DNA of 64,000 nucleotides. Source: an uncultured Muribaculaceae bacterium. Its GTDB lineage: Bacteria; Bacteroidota; Bacteroidia; Bacteroidales; Muribaculaceae. The notes beneath the pieces were generated by a model. The model was not told where the DNA came from. It saw only the letters and a list, made by a program, of their open reading frames with translations, and made no database searches. Where the stretch lies: NCBI GenBank assembly GCA_934636465.1, contig CAKUAR010000009.1:1-64000 (forward strand), in the 5' to 3' direction. This document shows positions 16,434-25,460 of this stretch, piece after piece. Numbering within the stretch: position 1 is the first letter of the stretch; each line of letters opens with the position of its first letter. The translations under genes and the position numbers were made by a program.

Positions 16434-18155
16434 TTACTTTTTCTTTTGCTCTTTTACCCAGCTGTCCTTGAGGCTGATGGTGCGGTTAAACACCAGGTGG
16501 TCGGCTGTGGTGTCGGGGTCAACGCAGAAGTAGCCCAGGCGTTGGAACTGGAACTTGTCCTCCACTTTTGCGTTTTGTGCCAACCAAGGCTCAACCTTTG
16601 CGTGCTCAACCACTTTGAGTGAGTCGGGGTTGATGAGCTCACGGAAGTCGTGCTCGGTGTCGGCGGCCGGATTTTCAACGGCAAACAGGCGGTCGTAGAG
16701 ACGCACCTCGGCATCTTGGCAGTGGCGTGCAGACACCCAGTGCAAAGTACCCTTGACTTTGCGGTTGCTTCCAGGCATGCCACTGAGAGTGTCGGGGTCG
16801 TAGGTGCATTGAATCTCGGTGATGTTGCCTTGCTCGTCTTTGGTGCAGCCATTGCAAAGGATTATGTAGCCACCCTTGAGGCGCACTTCCTTGCCAGGTG
16901 TCATGCGGAAGAATTTCTTGGGTGGATTTTCCATGAAGTCGGCGCGCTCGATGTAGATTTCGCGGCTGAACGGCATGTCGTGTGTTCCTGCGTTTTCTTG
17001 CTCCGGATTGTTGTCCATTTTGAGCATTTCAACCTTGTCTTCAGGATAATTGGTTATGACCACCTTAACGGGGTCGATAACGGCGCACACGCGAGTGGCG
17101 TTGGCGTTCAGCTCTTCGCGAATGGAGTGCTCAAGCAGGCTGATGTCGTTGAGAGCCTCGTATTTGGTGTAGCCGATGTCTTCGATGAAACTCTTAATGG
17201 AAGTGGGCGTGTAGCCGCGACGGCGCAGACCGCAAATGGTGGGCATGCGCGGGTCGTCCCAACCCGAAACGATGTGCTCTTGCACAAGTTGCAGAAGTTT
17301 GCGCTTGCTCATGAGCGTGTAGGTGAGGTTGAGGCGGTTGAACTCAATTTGCCTTGGGCAATATTCGCTTGCCTTGTCGCCAGCCAGCTCATGAACGAAG
17401 ATGTCGTAGAGCGGACGGTGAGGCACGAACTCCAGTGTGCAGATAGAGTGGGTTACGCCCTCAAAGTAATCGCTTTGTCCGTGGGCAAAGTCGTACATGG
17501 GATAAACGTTCCACTTAGTGCCTGTGCGCCAGTGCGGCCGCTTGATGATGCGATAAATGATTGGGTCGCGGAAGTGCATGTTGTCGCTTGCCATGTCGAT
17601 TTTGGCGCGCAACACACGGCTGCCCTCGTCGAACTCGCCCTTGTTCATGCGCTCAAAAAGGTCGAGGTTTTCCTCGGCTGAACGGTCGCGATAAGGGCTG
17701 TTTGTGCCCGGAGTGGTGGGAGTGCCTTTTTGTGCGGCTATCTGCTCGGCAGTTTGATCGTCAACGTATGCTTTGCCCTCTTTGATGAGCCTAACGGCAA
17801 AATCGAAGAGTTTTTGGAAATAATCGGAAGCATAATACAGACGGTCGCCCCAGTCGTATCCAAGCCAATGAATGTCGCGCATAATGGCTTGCTCATATTC
17901 GGTGCTTTCTTTAGCTGGGTTGGTATCGTCGAGGCGCAGATTGCAAGTGCCGCCGAATTTTTCGGCAATACCGAAATCCATACATATTGCTTTGGCGTGA
18001 CCTATGTGGAGATAACCGTTTGGCTCAGGTGGAAAACGCGTGTTTAAGCGTCCGCCGTTTTTTCCTGCCTTGAGGTCGTCGGCAACAATTTGCTGTACAA
18101 AATTCAGCCCTTTTGACTCTATGTTCTGGCTGTTTTCTTGAGAGTTGTCTGCCAT
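16434..18155 (-). CDS. glnS: Glutaminyl-tRNA synthetase
   Basis: 573-aa class I synthetase charging tRNA-Gln directly. HIGH is at residues 50-53 (in PPEPNGYLHIGHAK), followed by LRLDDTNP and the second signature LMSKRKLLQLV. Two beta-barrel anticodon-binding domains fill the C-terminal half. Its presence suggests the organism does not depend on GatCAB for Gln-tRNA. Transcribed leftward from a -7 box at 18235-18242. Confidence 0.97.
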   Translation of the reverse strand: MADNSQENSQNIESKGLNFVQQIVADDLKAGKNGGRLNTRFPPEPNGYLHIGHAKAICMDFGIAEKFGGTCNLRLDDTNPAKESTEYEQAIMRDIHWLGYDWGDRLYYASDYFQKLFDFAVRLIKEGKAYVDDQTAEQIAAQKGTPTTPGTNSPYRDRSAEENLDLFERMNKGEFDEGSRVLRAKIDMASDNMHFRDPIIYRIIKRPHWRTGTKWNVYPMYDFAHGQSDYFEGVTHSICTLEFVPHRPLYDIFVHELAGDKASEYCPRQIEFNRLNLTYTLMSKRKLLQLVQEHIVSGWDDPRMPTICGLRRRGYTPTSIKSFIEDIGYTKYEALNDISLLEHSIREELNANATRVCAVIDPVKVVITNYPEDKVEMLKMDNNPEQENAGTHDMPFSREIYIERADFMENPPKKFFRMTPGKEVRLKGGYIILCNGCTKDEQGNITEIQCTYDPDTLSGMPGSNRKVKGTLHWVSARHCQDAEVRLYDRLFAVENPAADTEHDFRELINPDSLKVVEHAKVEPWLAQNAKVEDKFQFQRLGYFCVDPDTTADHLVFNRTISLKDSWVKEQKKK

Positions 18156-18234
18156 AATAAAAAACTAAATTACATGTGCATAATTGAGCCAAATCCCAGT
18201 GTCTATGAAACGGGGAGATGGCCGTTGTGATTTG

Positions 18235-18242
18235 CAAAGGTA
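18235..18242 (-). promoter_or_regulatory. Promoter -7 box of glnS
   Basis: TACCTTTG on the minus strand, 80 bases upstream of the glnS start; no convincing -33 element is seen. Confidence 0.45.
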
Positions 18243-18371
18243 ATAAAAAGAACTCTTATTATGGGCAGTGTGACACACGTTTTTTGCTGTGTCACTGCAA
18301 GAAGCACGCGCGCTGGGCAGGGTGTTTGCGTGTTTGTGATTGATTGATGTGGGATTTTGGTGGGGATTGCT

Positions 18372-18379
18372 TAACTTTG
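18372..18379 (+). promoter_or_regulatory. Promoter -7 box of the HU genes
   Basis: TAACTTTG, a full -7 match, lies 32 bases before the first HU start codon. The TTG candidates upstream are poorly spaced. Confidence 0.5.
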
Positions 18380-18410
18380 TGGGTAAATCGACAAAACAGC
18401 AAAGAAACAA

Positions 18411-18683
18411 ATGGAGAACAAGGAATTGGTTGACAAGATTTCCAAAAGATTGGGCCGAAACAAGGCAGATGTGACAAAACTGCTTGAGGGGCTGGCTACT
18501 GTGATAGAAAGCAGATGCGGTGAAATGGACACCGTGGCCATACCCGGATTTGGCAACTTTGAAGCCAAGAAAAAGGCAGAACGCGTGGTGCTCAATCCGA
18601 GCAACGGCAAGCGCATGCTTGTGCCTCCGAAAATCGTGCTGAATTTCAAAGTAAGCAACGTGCTGAAAAATAAGTTGAGATAA
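18411..18683 (+). CDS. HU/IHF-family DNA-binding protein
   Basis: 90-aa single-domain nucleoid protein. It has the helical dimerisation part (residues 1-45), then IPGFGNFEAKKK and a beta arm with RVVLNPSNGKRMLVPPK; the Asn-Pro pair that intercalates into bent DNA is present (NPSNGK). It is followed after 28 bases by a second, larger HU-domain gene, and the two may form heterodimers. Confidence 0.93.
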   Translation: MENKELVDKISKRLGRNKADVTKLLEGLATVIESRCGEMDTVAIPGFGNFEAKKKAERVVLNPSNGKRMLVPPKIVLNFKVSNVLKNKLR

Positions 18684-18711
18684 GCCTTATGCAAGAAAAA
18701 CGACATGCAAG

Positions 18712-20241
18712 ATGAATAAGAAAATCGCATTTCCGGAATTGGTGGAGCTTATAGCCGACACTACAAACTCATCGAAGAGGCTGAGTGAACTTTTTCTGAA
18801 GGAATTGTTCGGCACAATATCGCAAGCCTTGATTGATGGCGAAAGCGTGAAAGTGAAGAGCTTGGGCACGTTTAAGCTGACAAAGGTGAGTGTGCGCAAG
18901 AGCGTAGATGTGAACACCGGTGAAGAAATAGAAATACCGAGTCACAATAAGTTGACGTTTATTCCTGACAAGAACCTTGCCGAGGCAATCAACACGCCAT
19001 TCTCGCAGTTTGAGACCATTGTGCTAAGCGACGAAGTGACTAATGAGGAGCTTGCTGCCGTGGAGCAAGAAGACAGCGAGCCTGTGGCAGAAGCAGAACC
19101 CACTGCGGCAATTGCAAGCGAAACCGGTGTGGAAAGTCCGATCGCCGATGAAACGGCTGGTGACAGCTCTGCCGAACCAGAAGAAGTGGAAGCGTCGGCA
19201 GAAGCGGTTGAAGAAACTGAAACGGCAGAAACTCTTGATGAAGGTGAACCGGCAGTGGTTGAGACACCCCCGCCTTTTGTGCTTCGTGAAGACGCTTCAG
19301 ACGATGTGCCACCAGCACCAGAAGCGGTTGCGGAAGAGGTGAAAGATAATGCTCTGGCAGATGAAGACATGCTGGCTGCTGCACCAGAGGCTGCCGATGA
19401 CTCAGAAACTGCTACTGCTGCAAGTGAAAATGAGGAAGATGCTGCTGCGCCAATTGGTAAAACGGGAACAGAGCCAGAAGCGGAAGCGGAAACCGTTGCC
19501 TATGAAGAAACGCCAGATGAGGCTGACGCAGAAGCAGAGCAAATGGAAGTTGCTGCCGACGAAATACAGACTGACATCACAGCTGCTGATAGTGGTAATG
19601 CCGACCAGGAAGAAAATGATGAGGCAACTGAACCAGAGCCTGAAGTGACACAGCCGGAAGTGCCGCAACAACAGATTGTGCTTCCCTCGGACTATCAACG
19701 GATAGAATTTGAGAAAAAACTGAAAGAAGAAACAAGGAAGTCGCTTATGAGGGGCTTTTTGTGGGGTGTGCTTGTGGCAGTGTTTGCATGCTGTGTGATA
19801 GGCTATTTGCTCTACACATCGCATAACCAAAACCAGCAACCGCCAATGGCGGAGATTGTGCTGGACACATTGGTTGAAGCCGACTCGGTGGCAGAAAAGC
19901 CCAAGGTGGAACAAAAAGACACTGCTGCCGCGGTGCAAAAGGCTGCCGACCAGGCGGCTGACAGCGAAAAGAAGCCCGAAACCAACACTAAAGTGGTGAG
20001 GGACACGATAAACGGCAGAACGCTGATGAGCATGAGCACTAAACATTATGGCAAATGGTGCTTCTGGGTGTATATCTACGAGGAGAACAAGAGCAAGATA
20101 GCAAATCCCAACAATATGAGGCCAGGGACGGTGCTTGTGATACCGCCAGCGGAGAAATATGGCATTGACCCCAAGGACAAGGCAAGCGTGGAGAAAGCCA
20201 AGAAGAAATCGTTTGAGATACTCAAACGCTATGAACAATGA
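18712..20241 (+). CDS. Membrane-anchored HU-domain protein with LysM-like periplasmic domain
   Basis: 509 aa with an unusual domain order. Residues 1-100 form an HU/IHF-type domain (SLGTFKLTKVSVRKSVDVNTG). Residues about 115-325 are a Glu/Ala/Pro-rich acidic linker, probably disordered. A single membrane span lies at about 346-368 (GFLWGVLVAVFACCVIGYLL). The C-terminal 80 residues look like a LysM module (MSMSTKHYGKWCFWVYIYEE, RPGTVLVIPPAEKYGID). The predicted orientation is N-in, C-out, so the protein could link DNA to peptidoglycan. The beta arm has Val-Asp-Val-Asn instead of the Asn-Pro intercalating pair, so DNA bending may differ. A tether role is inference. Confidence 0.85.
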   Translation: MNKKIAFPELVELIADTTNSSKRLSELFLKELFGTISQALIDGESVKVKSLGTFKLTKVSVRKSVDVNTGEEIEIPSHNKLTFIPDKNLAEAINTPFSQFETIVLSDEVTNEELAAVEQEDSEPVAEAEPTAAIASETGVESPIADETAGDSSAEPEEVEASAEAVEETETAETLDEGEPAVVETPPPFVLREDASDDVPPAPEAVAEEVKDNALADEDMLAAAPEAADDSETATAASENEEDAAAPIGKTGTEPEAEAETVAYEETPDEADAEAEQMEVAADEIQTDITAADSGNADQEENDEATEPEPEVTQPEVPQQQIVLPSDYQRIEFEKKLKEETRKSLMRGFLWGVLVAVFACCVIGYLLYTSHNQNQQPPMAEIVLDTLVEADSVAEKPKVEQKDTAAAVQKAADQAADSEKKPETNTKVVRDTINGRTLMSMSTKHYGKWCFWVYIYEENKSKIANPNNMRPGTVLVIPPAEKYGIDPKDKASVEKAKKKSFEILKRYEQ

Positions 20242-20248
20242 AACTAAA

Positions 20249-20289
20249 TGCGCACGACCAAGCAGACACAAAGCTGCTGGCCGTGCGCA
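20249..20289 (+). terminator. Hairpin terminator after the HU-LysM gene
   Basis: TGCGCACG (20249-20256) pairs with CGTGCGCA (20282-20289), and an inner AGCAG/CTGCT stem extends it. It starts 8 bases after the stop codon. Only a short T stretch follows, so termination efficiency is uncertain. Confidence 0.65.
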
Positions 20290-20397
20290 AACATTTTATA
20301 GTGTGACATGTGTGCAAATGTTAAAACGTGTTTAGCGATTTAACCAAAAATATTATAAATTAACTACACCGAAATGCGTTTTTAGTGTTCTATATTT

Positions 20398-20405
20398 TAT
20401 ATTTG
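20398..20405 (+). promoter_or_regulatory. Promoter -7 box of the moxR-bat operon
   Basis: TATATTTG lies 55 bases before the moxR start in an AT-rich 160-base stretch; a clear TTTG at -33 is lacking. Confidence 0.55.
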
Positions 20406-20459
20406 CACAATAATAATGATATTTGGAACAAAAACTGAAAAATAAAGAATAAACGAACT

Positions 20460-21455
20460 ATGAGTGAGTCAGTTAATATAAGAGAATTGAATGACTTGAT
20501 AGCAAGTAAGAGTGGTTTTGTGAACATGATTACCCAAGGTATGGACCAGACCATAGTGGGTCAGAAGCACTTGGTGGACTCGTTGCTTATAGCCCTGCTT
20601 GCAAACGGACACATACTGCTTGAGGGTGTGCCTGGCTTGGCCAAGACATTGGCAATAAAGACCCTTGCGCAGCTGGTTGACGCAAAATACAGCAGAATTC
20701 AGTTCACTCCCGACCTGCTCCCTGCCGACGTGACAGGAACCATGGTGTACAGCATGCAAAAAGAACAGTTTGAGGTGAAAAAGGGACCTGTGTTTGCCAA
20801 CTTCGTTTTGGCAGATGAAATCAACCGTGCTCCAGCCAAAGTGCAAAGTGCCCTGCTTGAGGCAATGCAGGAGCGTCAGGTGACAATAGGCGACAACACA
20901 TTCAAGCTCGAAGAACCATTCTTGGTGATGGCAACCCAAAACCCGATAGAGCAGGAAGGAACATATCCGCTGCCAGAGGCACAGGTTGACCGTTTCTTGA
21001 TGAAAGTGGTTATTGGCTACCCGAACAAGAGCGAGGAGAAACAAATCATCAGAATGAACATCAACTCTGAAAAGACCAACATTCGACCACTGGTGTCGCC
21101 TCAAGAAATTCTGGAAACTCGCAAGATTGTAGAGAAGATATACATTGACGAGAAGATTGAAAGATATATAGTTGACATCGTGTTTGCAACACGTTTCCCG
21201 AGCGATTATGGCTTGAACGACTTGACAAGCGTGATTTCGTTTGGAGCTTCGCCACGTGCGTCAATCGGCATGGCTCTTGCCGCCCGCGCATACGCATTTT
21301 TGAAAGGTCGCGGATATGTGATACCGGAAGACGTGCGTGCCGTGTGCCACGATGTGATGCGCCACAGAATGGGCTTGTCGTATGAGGCTGAAGCCAACAA
21401 CATAAGCGCCGACGATGTGGTGAGCGAGATTCTTGATAAGATAGCAGTGCCCTAA
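20460..21455 (+). CDS. MoxR-type AAA+ ATPase
   Basis: 331-aa AAA+ protein. Walker A is GVPGLAKT (56-63), Walker B ends in Asp119-Glu120 (VLADEINRAP), and sensor 1 falls in VMATQNPIEQEGTYPLPEAQ. MoxR ATPases act as chaperones for partners with von Willebrand A domains, and here the DUF58/VWA gene and BatA/BatB follow directly. First gene of an eight-gene operon. Confidence 0.95.
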   Translation: MSESVNIRELNDLIASKSGFVNMITQGMDQTIVGQKHLVDSLLIALLANGHILLEGVPGLAKTLAIKTLAQLVDAKYSRIQFTPDLLPADVTGTMVYSMQKEQFEVKKGPVFANFVLADEINRAPAKVQSALLEAMQERQVTIGDNTFKLEEPFLVMATQNPIEQEGTYPLPEAQVDRFLMKVVIGYPNKSEEKQIIRMNINSEKTNIRPLVSPQEILETRKIVEKIYIDEKIERYIVDIVFATRFPSDYGLNDLTSVISFGASPRASIGMALAARAYAFLKGRGYVIPEDVRAVCHDVMRHRMGLSYEAEANNISADDVVSEILDKIAVP

Positions 21456-21515
21456 CAAGCAGGTAACTGCATCAAGGAGAACTGCGTGCATGGACACGAT
21501 GTGAGGTACACAATC

Positions 21516-22394
21516 ATGGATTCGAATGAACTGATAAAGAAAGTCCGCAAGATAGAGATTAAGTCGAAAGGGCTTTCGCAAAACATATTTGCCGGAGAAT
21601 ATCACTCCGCGTTCAAGGGACGCGGAATGACGTTCAGTGAGGTGCGTGAGTATCAGTATGGCGACGATGTGCGCGACATAGACTGGAACGTGACCGCGCG
21701 CCAGAACCGTCCATACATAAAAGTGTATGAAGAGGAGCGTGAACTCACGGTGATGCTGGTGGTAGATGTGTCGGGCAGCAAGGATTTTGGCGCTGTGGGC
21801 AATGCCAAGCACGAAATGATGACCGAGGTGGCCGCCACATTGGCATTTTCGGCAATAGAAAACAACGACAAGGTGGGAGTGATATTCTTCTCTGACAAGA
21901 TAGAGAAGTTCATTCCGCCGCAAAAAGGGCGCAAGCACATATTGTTCGTGATAAGGGAATTGCTTGACTTTAAGCCGGAAAACAACGGAACGGACATAAA
22001 CAAGGCATTGGAATACTTGACCAGTGCCATAAAGAAGCGTTGCACCTCGTTTTTGATTTCGGATTTCATAGACGACAAGGACTATCAGAAGGCCATGTCG
22101 ATAACCAACAGCAAGCACGACTTGATTGCAATTCAGGTGTATGACAAGCGCGACGTGCAAATGCCCGATGTGGGGCTTGTGAAAGCATACGACGCCGAGA
22201 GCGGCGCAGAAAAGTGGATAAACACCAGTTCTGCCAAGGTGCGCCAAGCCTATAACCGCTGGTGGTATGTGCGTCAGCAGAAGATGATTGAGATGCTGCA
22301 ACGGAGCCAAGTGGATTTGGCCTCGGTTGCCACCGACGAGGATTATGTGAAAGTTCTGATGGGGCTTTTTAAGAGAAGAGGAGTGAGCCGCTAA
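21516..22394 (+). CDS. DUF58 domain protein with VWA-like fold
   Basis: 292 aa. The DUF58 core begins GRGMTFSEVREYQYGDDVRDIDW. A von Willebrand A-like half follows, with the metal-site motif DVSGS (Asp84, Ser86, Ser88). No signal peptide or membrane span, so it is probably cytoplasmic and a MoxR partner. The ATG at 21516 is chosen because the family begins near here and a GAGG lies about 10 bases upstream; an in-frame GTG at 21486 would add 10 poorly conserved residues. Confidence 0.92.
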   Translation: MDSNELIKKVRKIEIKSKGLSQNIFAGEYHSAFKGRGMTFSEVREYQYGDDVRDIDWNVTARQNRPYIKVYEEERELTVMLVVDVSGSKDFGAVGNAKHEMMTEVAATLAFSAIENNDKVGVIFFSDKIEKFIPPQKGRKHILFVIRELLDFKPENNGTDINKALEYLTSAIKKRCTSFLISDFIDDKDYQKAMSITNSKHDLIAIQVYDKRDVQMPDVGLVKAYDAESGAEKWINTSSAKVRQAYNRWWYVRQQKMIEMLQRSQVDLASVATDEDYVKVLMGLFKRRGVSR

Positions 22395-22409
22395 TAATAG
22401 CAGGAAAAG

Positions 22410-23396
22410 ATGAAGAGAAGATTAAGATACGTTTTGCTTGTGGCTCTTGTCTGGCTTTTTCCGGCAATGGCCATGTGTGGTAATGTGCAGCTGAGCGCAA
22501 AGCTTGACTCGGCATTGCTGCTTATGGGCAAAACCACGGCTATGCACATAGAAATTGTGCAAGACAAGAACGTGAAGGGCTACTTTGTGGAAGAGCACGC
22601 CGACACGCTCAATGCCTTTGTGGAGATAGCCGGTCGCCCGAAAGCCGACACCGTGGATTTGGGCAACAACAGAATACAGATAAAAAAAGACTTGATTTTG
22701 CAGTCGTTTGACTCCGGCATGTATGTGTTGCCGCCACTGCGGTATGTGGTTGGCAACGACACGGTGAAGTCGAACCAGTTGACTCTGAAGGTGCTGCCGG
22801 TGAAGGTGGGCAACCTGAAGGACATTCACGACTACAAACCGGTGCAAGAAGTGCCATTCAAGCTGTTTGACCTGGTGCCGACGTTCATCACCGACTATTG
22901 GTGGGTGTATCTGATAGTTGTGGTGCTTGTGCTTGCAGGCTTGTATGCCTACTTCAAGTGGTACAGGAAAGGAATAAATCCACTGAAGCATGAGAAGAAA
23001 CGCCTGCCGCCTTACGAGGAAGCCGTGCTTGGGCTAAAGGAGCTCAAGGGTCGCAACTTGTGGCAAAACGGGCAGGAAAAGGAATATTTCACGCAACTGA
23101 CTGACATCTTAAGGGTGTATATAGATCGCCGCTTCAAGGTGAACGCTGTGGAAATGACGAGCAGCCAAATAATAGCCGTGCTGAAGAAAAACGAAGAAAC
23201 AAAGGCTGTGAACGAGCAGCTCAAGTCAATTTTGGAAATGGCCGACTTTGTGAAATTTGCCAACATGAAGCCGCTGGCCGATGACAACGAGGCAGCTTAC
23301 AACAAGGCTGTGCATTTCGTGGAAGAAACCAAACCTGCTCCGGAGCCAGAACCAGAGGCTGACAAGGCTGGTGGAAAGGAGGAGGTGAAGAAATGA
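22410..23396 (+). CDS. BatD/DUF4381-like membrane protein
   Basis: 328 aa: signal peptide (cleavage near AMA-MCGN), a periplasmic beta-rich domain to about 165, one membrane span (VYLIVVVLVLAGLYAYF), then a cytoplasmic helical part with LTDILRVYIDRRFKVNAVEMT, and an acidic Glu/Pro-rich tail. The layout matches proteins found between DUF58 and VWA genes in Bacteroidetes aerotolerance operons. Its stop overlaps the batA start (ATGA at 23393). The biochemical role is unknown. Confidence 0.8.
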   Translation: MKRRLRYVLLVALVWLFPAMAMCGNVQLSAKLDSALLLMGKTTAMHIEIVQDKNVKGYFVEEHADTLNAFVEIAGRPKADTVDLGNNRIQIKKDLILQSFDSGMYVLPPLRYVVGNDTVKSNQLTLKVLPVKVGNLKDIHDYKPVQEVPFKLFDLVPTFITDYWWVYLIVVVLVLAGLYAYFKWYRKGINPLKHEKKRLPPYEEAVLGLKELKGRNLWQNGQEKEYFTQLTDILRVYIDRRFKVNAVEMTSSQIIAVLKKNEETKAVNEQLKSILEMADFVKFANMKPLADDNEAAYNKAVHFVEETKPAPEPEPEADKAGGKEEVKK

Positions 23397-24382
23397 AATT
23401 TGCCAATCCTCAACTACTGTGGCTGTCTTTGATATACGTGCCGCTGATAGTGTGGTATGTGAAACGCCGCCGCAGCGCATCGCCCACAGTGCTGCTGTCA
23501 ACCACAAAGCAGTTTGACAGCCTTGGCACAAGCTGGAAAGTGGTGCTAATGCACTTGATGTTTGTGGCAAAATTGCTTGCCATAGGGTGCGGAATAATCA
23601 TATTGTGCCGCCCGCAGTCGTATGACAGTTGGTCAACCTCGGAAACAGAGGGAACAGACATTGTGGTGGCAATGGACGTGTCAACGAGTATGCTTGCCAA
23701 GGACTTCAACCCGACGCGCCTTGACGCGGCAAAAGATGTGGCAACACAGTTTGTGACAGGGCGCGAGAGCGACAACATAGGACTCGTGATATTTGCTGGC
23801 GAGGCGTTTACGCAGGTGCCAATGACCACCGACAACGCGTCGCTGGTTAACGCCATTCGTGACATAAAAATAGGCATGCTTGAGGACGGCACCGCCATTG
23901 GCGACGGCATAGCCACGGCAATCAACCGCATAAGAGACGGCAAGGCCAAGTCGAAGAGCATAATACTGCTTACCGACGGCTCAAACAACACTGGCACGGT
24001 GGCACCATTCACGGCGGCACAAGTGGCGCAGAAATATGGCATTAAAATCTACACGATAGGCGTGGGCAGCAACGGCACCGCGCTTTATCCTGTGGCGATG
24101 GACTACAGCGGCAGATTGCAATACCAGCGCATGCCAGTGGTGATAGACGAGGGCGCTTTGCAAAAAATAGCCCAGACTACCGGAGGAAAATATTTCAGAG
24201 CCACGAGCAAAGGTGTGCTGAAATCAATTTTCAAAGAAATCGACAAACTTGAGAAAACGCGTATGGACGTGAGAAACTTCAGCCATGCCCAAGACGACTA
24301 CATGCCGTGGGCGTGGGCACTGCTTGCCCTGGTGCTTGTGGTGCTGGTTTCGCGCTACACAGTGCTGCGGCACATGCCATAA
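23393..24382 (+). CDS. batA: BatA, VWA-domain membrane protein
   Basis: 329 aa. Membrane spans near both ends (about 5-22, 52-72 and 305-323) flank a von Willebrand A domain with a complete MIDAS start, DVSTS (Asp95, Ser97, Ser99), and later TDGSNNTG. In Bacteroides the Bat proteins were tied to aerotolerance; the molecular role is not settled. It overlaps the preceding gene by ATGA and is followed after 40 bases by its paralogue batB. Confidence 0.93.
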   Translation: MKFANPQLLWLSLIYVPLIVWYVKRRRSASPTVLLSTTKQFDSLGTSWKVVLMHLMFVAKLLAIGCGIIILCRPQSYDSWSTSETEGTDIVVAMDVSTSMLAKDFNPTRLDAAKDVATQFVTGRESDNIGLVIFAGEAFTQVPMTTDNASLVNAIRDIKIGMLEDGTAIGDGIATAINRIRDGKAKSKSIILLTDGSNNTGTVAPFTAAQVAQKYGIKIYTIGVGSNGTALYPVAMDYSGRLQYQRMPVVIDEGALQKIAQTTGGKYFRATSKGVLKSIFKEIDKLEKTRMDVRNFSHAQDDYMPWAWALLALVLVVLVSRYTVLRHMP

Positions 24383-24422
24383 ACCACAGAAAGCGAGTTT
24401 CTCGAATTGAAGGAAATGAATT

Positions 24423-25460
24423 ATGTTTAGTTTTGCCAATCCTGAATATTTATATCTGCTTCTGCTAATTCCAGTGATAGCAGTGCTGTTTTTGTGGTCG
24501 AGAGCCAAGCGAAAAAAGAGCATTGCCAAGTTTGGACGCAAGGCGGTGGTGGAAACATTGATGCCCGATGTGTCAACCTACAAGCCGTGGATAAAGCTCA
24601 CGCTTGAACTGCTGGCACTGGCGGCAATAGTGATAGTGCTGGCCAGACCGAGAGCCGGGGCACGCACAAGCACCACGACCACGCGCGGCATAGAGGTGAT
24701 GGTGGCACTTGACGTGTCGAACTCCATGCGAGCCTCGTGCAGCGACAATCCAGACGACATGAGCCGCCTGGAACGCTCAAAGATGATATTGGAAAAGCTG
24801 ATTGACAAGTTTGAGAATGACCGCGTGGGCTTGATTGTGTTTGCCGGCAATGCCTATGTGCAGATGCCAATCACAAGCGACTACCTGTCGGCAAAAATGT
24901 ATTTGAGCAACATCAACACCAATATGGTGCCTACGCAAGGCACAGCAATAGGCGCAGCAATCAACCTGGCAATGAACTCGTTCTCTAAAAACAAGAAGTG
25001 CCAGAAGTCAATCATAGTGATAACCGACGGTGAGAATCACGAGGACGACGCCGTGGGCGCGGCAAAAGAAGCTGCCAAAAACGGAATCCAAGTGAACGTG
25101 GTGGGCATGGGCGCAACTAACGGCGCACCAATACCTATGAGCAACGGAGGCTATTTGAAAGACGACAACGGCCAGGTGGTGTCCACGTTTCTTAACGAGA
25201 AAATGGCGAGCGACATAGCTGCTGCCGGCAAGGGCGTGTATGTGTCGGGGGCTGCCGGCGACGCGCTTGAAACCCTGCAAGACTCGCTCAACAAACTCGC
25301 CAAGTCGAACCTCTCGCAGGTGACCTATAGCCAGCGCGACGAGCAATTCCCGATATTTGCGTGGATAGCCATATTGCTTATTATTGCCGACATGTTGGTG
25401 TCGGAGCGCAAAAACTCATGGCTGAAGAAGTATAATTTCTTTACAAAAGACGGAAAATGA
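24423..25460 (+). CDS. batB: BatB, VWA-domain membrane protein
   Basis: 345 aa, same plan as BatA: two N-terminal spans (about 9-25 and 58-74), a VWA domain with MIDAS DVSNS (Asp97, Ser99, Ser101) and TDGENHEDD, and a C-terminal span (FAWIAILLIIADMLV). A probable duplication partner of BatA. Its stop overlaps the batC start (ATGA at 25457-25460). Confidence 0.93.
   Translation: MFSFANPEYLYLLLLIPVIAVLFLWSRAKRKKSIAKFGRKAVVETLMPDVSTYKPWIKLTLELLALAAIVIVLARPRAGARTSTTTTRGIEVMVALDVSNSMRASCSDNPDDMSRLERSKMILEKLIDKFENDRVGLIVFAGNAYVQMPITSDYLSAKMYLSNINTNMVPTQGTAIGAAINLAMNSFSKNKKCQKSIIVITDGENHEDDAVGAAKEAAKNGIQVNVVGMGATNGAPIPMSNGGYLKDDNGQVVSTFLNEKMASDIAAAGKGVYVSGAAGDALETLQDSLNKLAKSNLSQVTYSQRDEQFPIFAWIAILLIIADMLVSERKNSWLKKYNFFTKDGK

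Noticed and set aside
16650..17681. 343-codon plus-strand frame opposite glnS
   Set aside because: It is antisense to a complete glutaminyl-tRNA synthetase and has no motif of its own.
19020..19700. Glu/Ala-rich tract as a separate repeat element or minisatellite
   Set aside because: It is in frame within the HU-LysM protein and shows no exact repeat unit; it is best read as a disordered acidic linker.
24423..25460. BatA/BatB as an assembly duplication
   Set aside because: The two share layout and MIDAS but differ throughout in sequence, so they are old paralogues.
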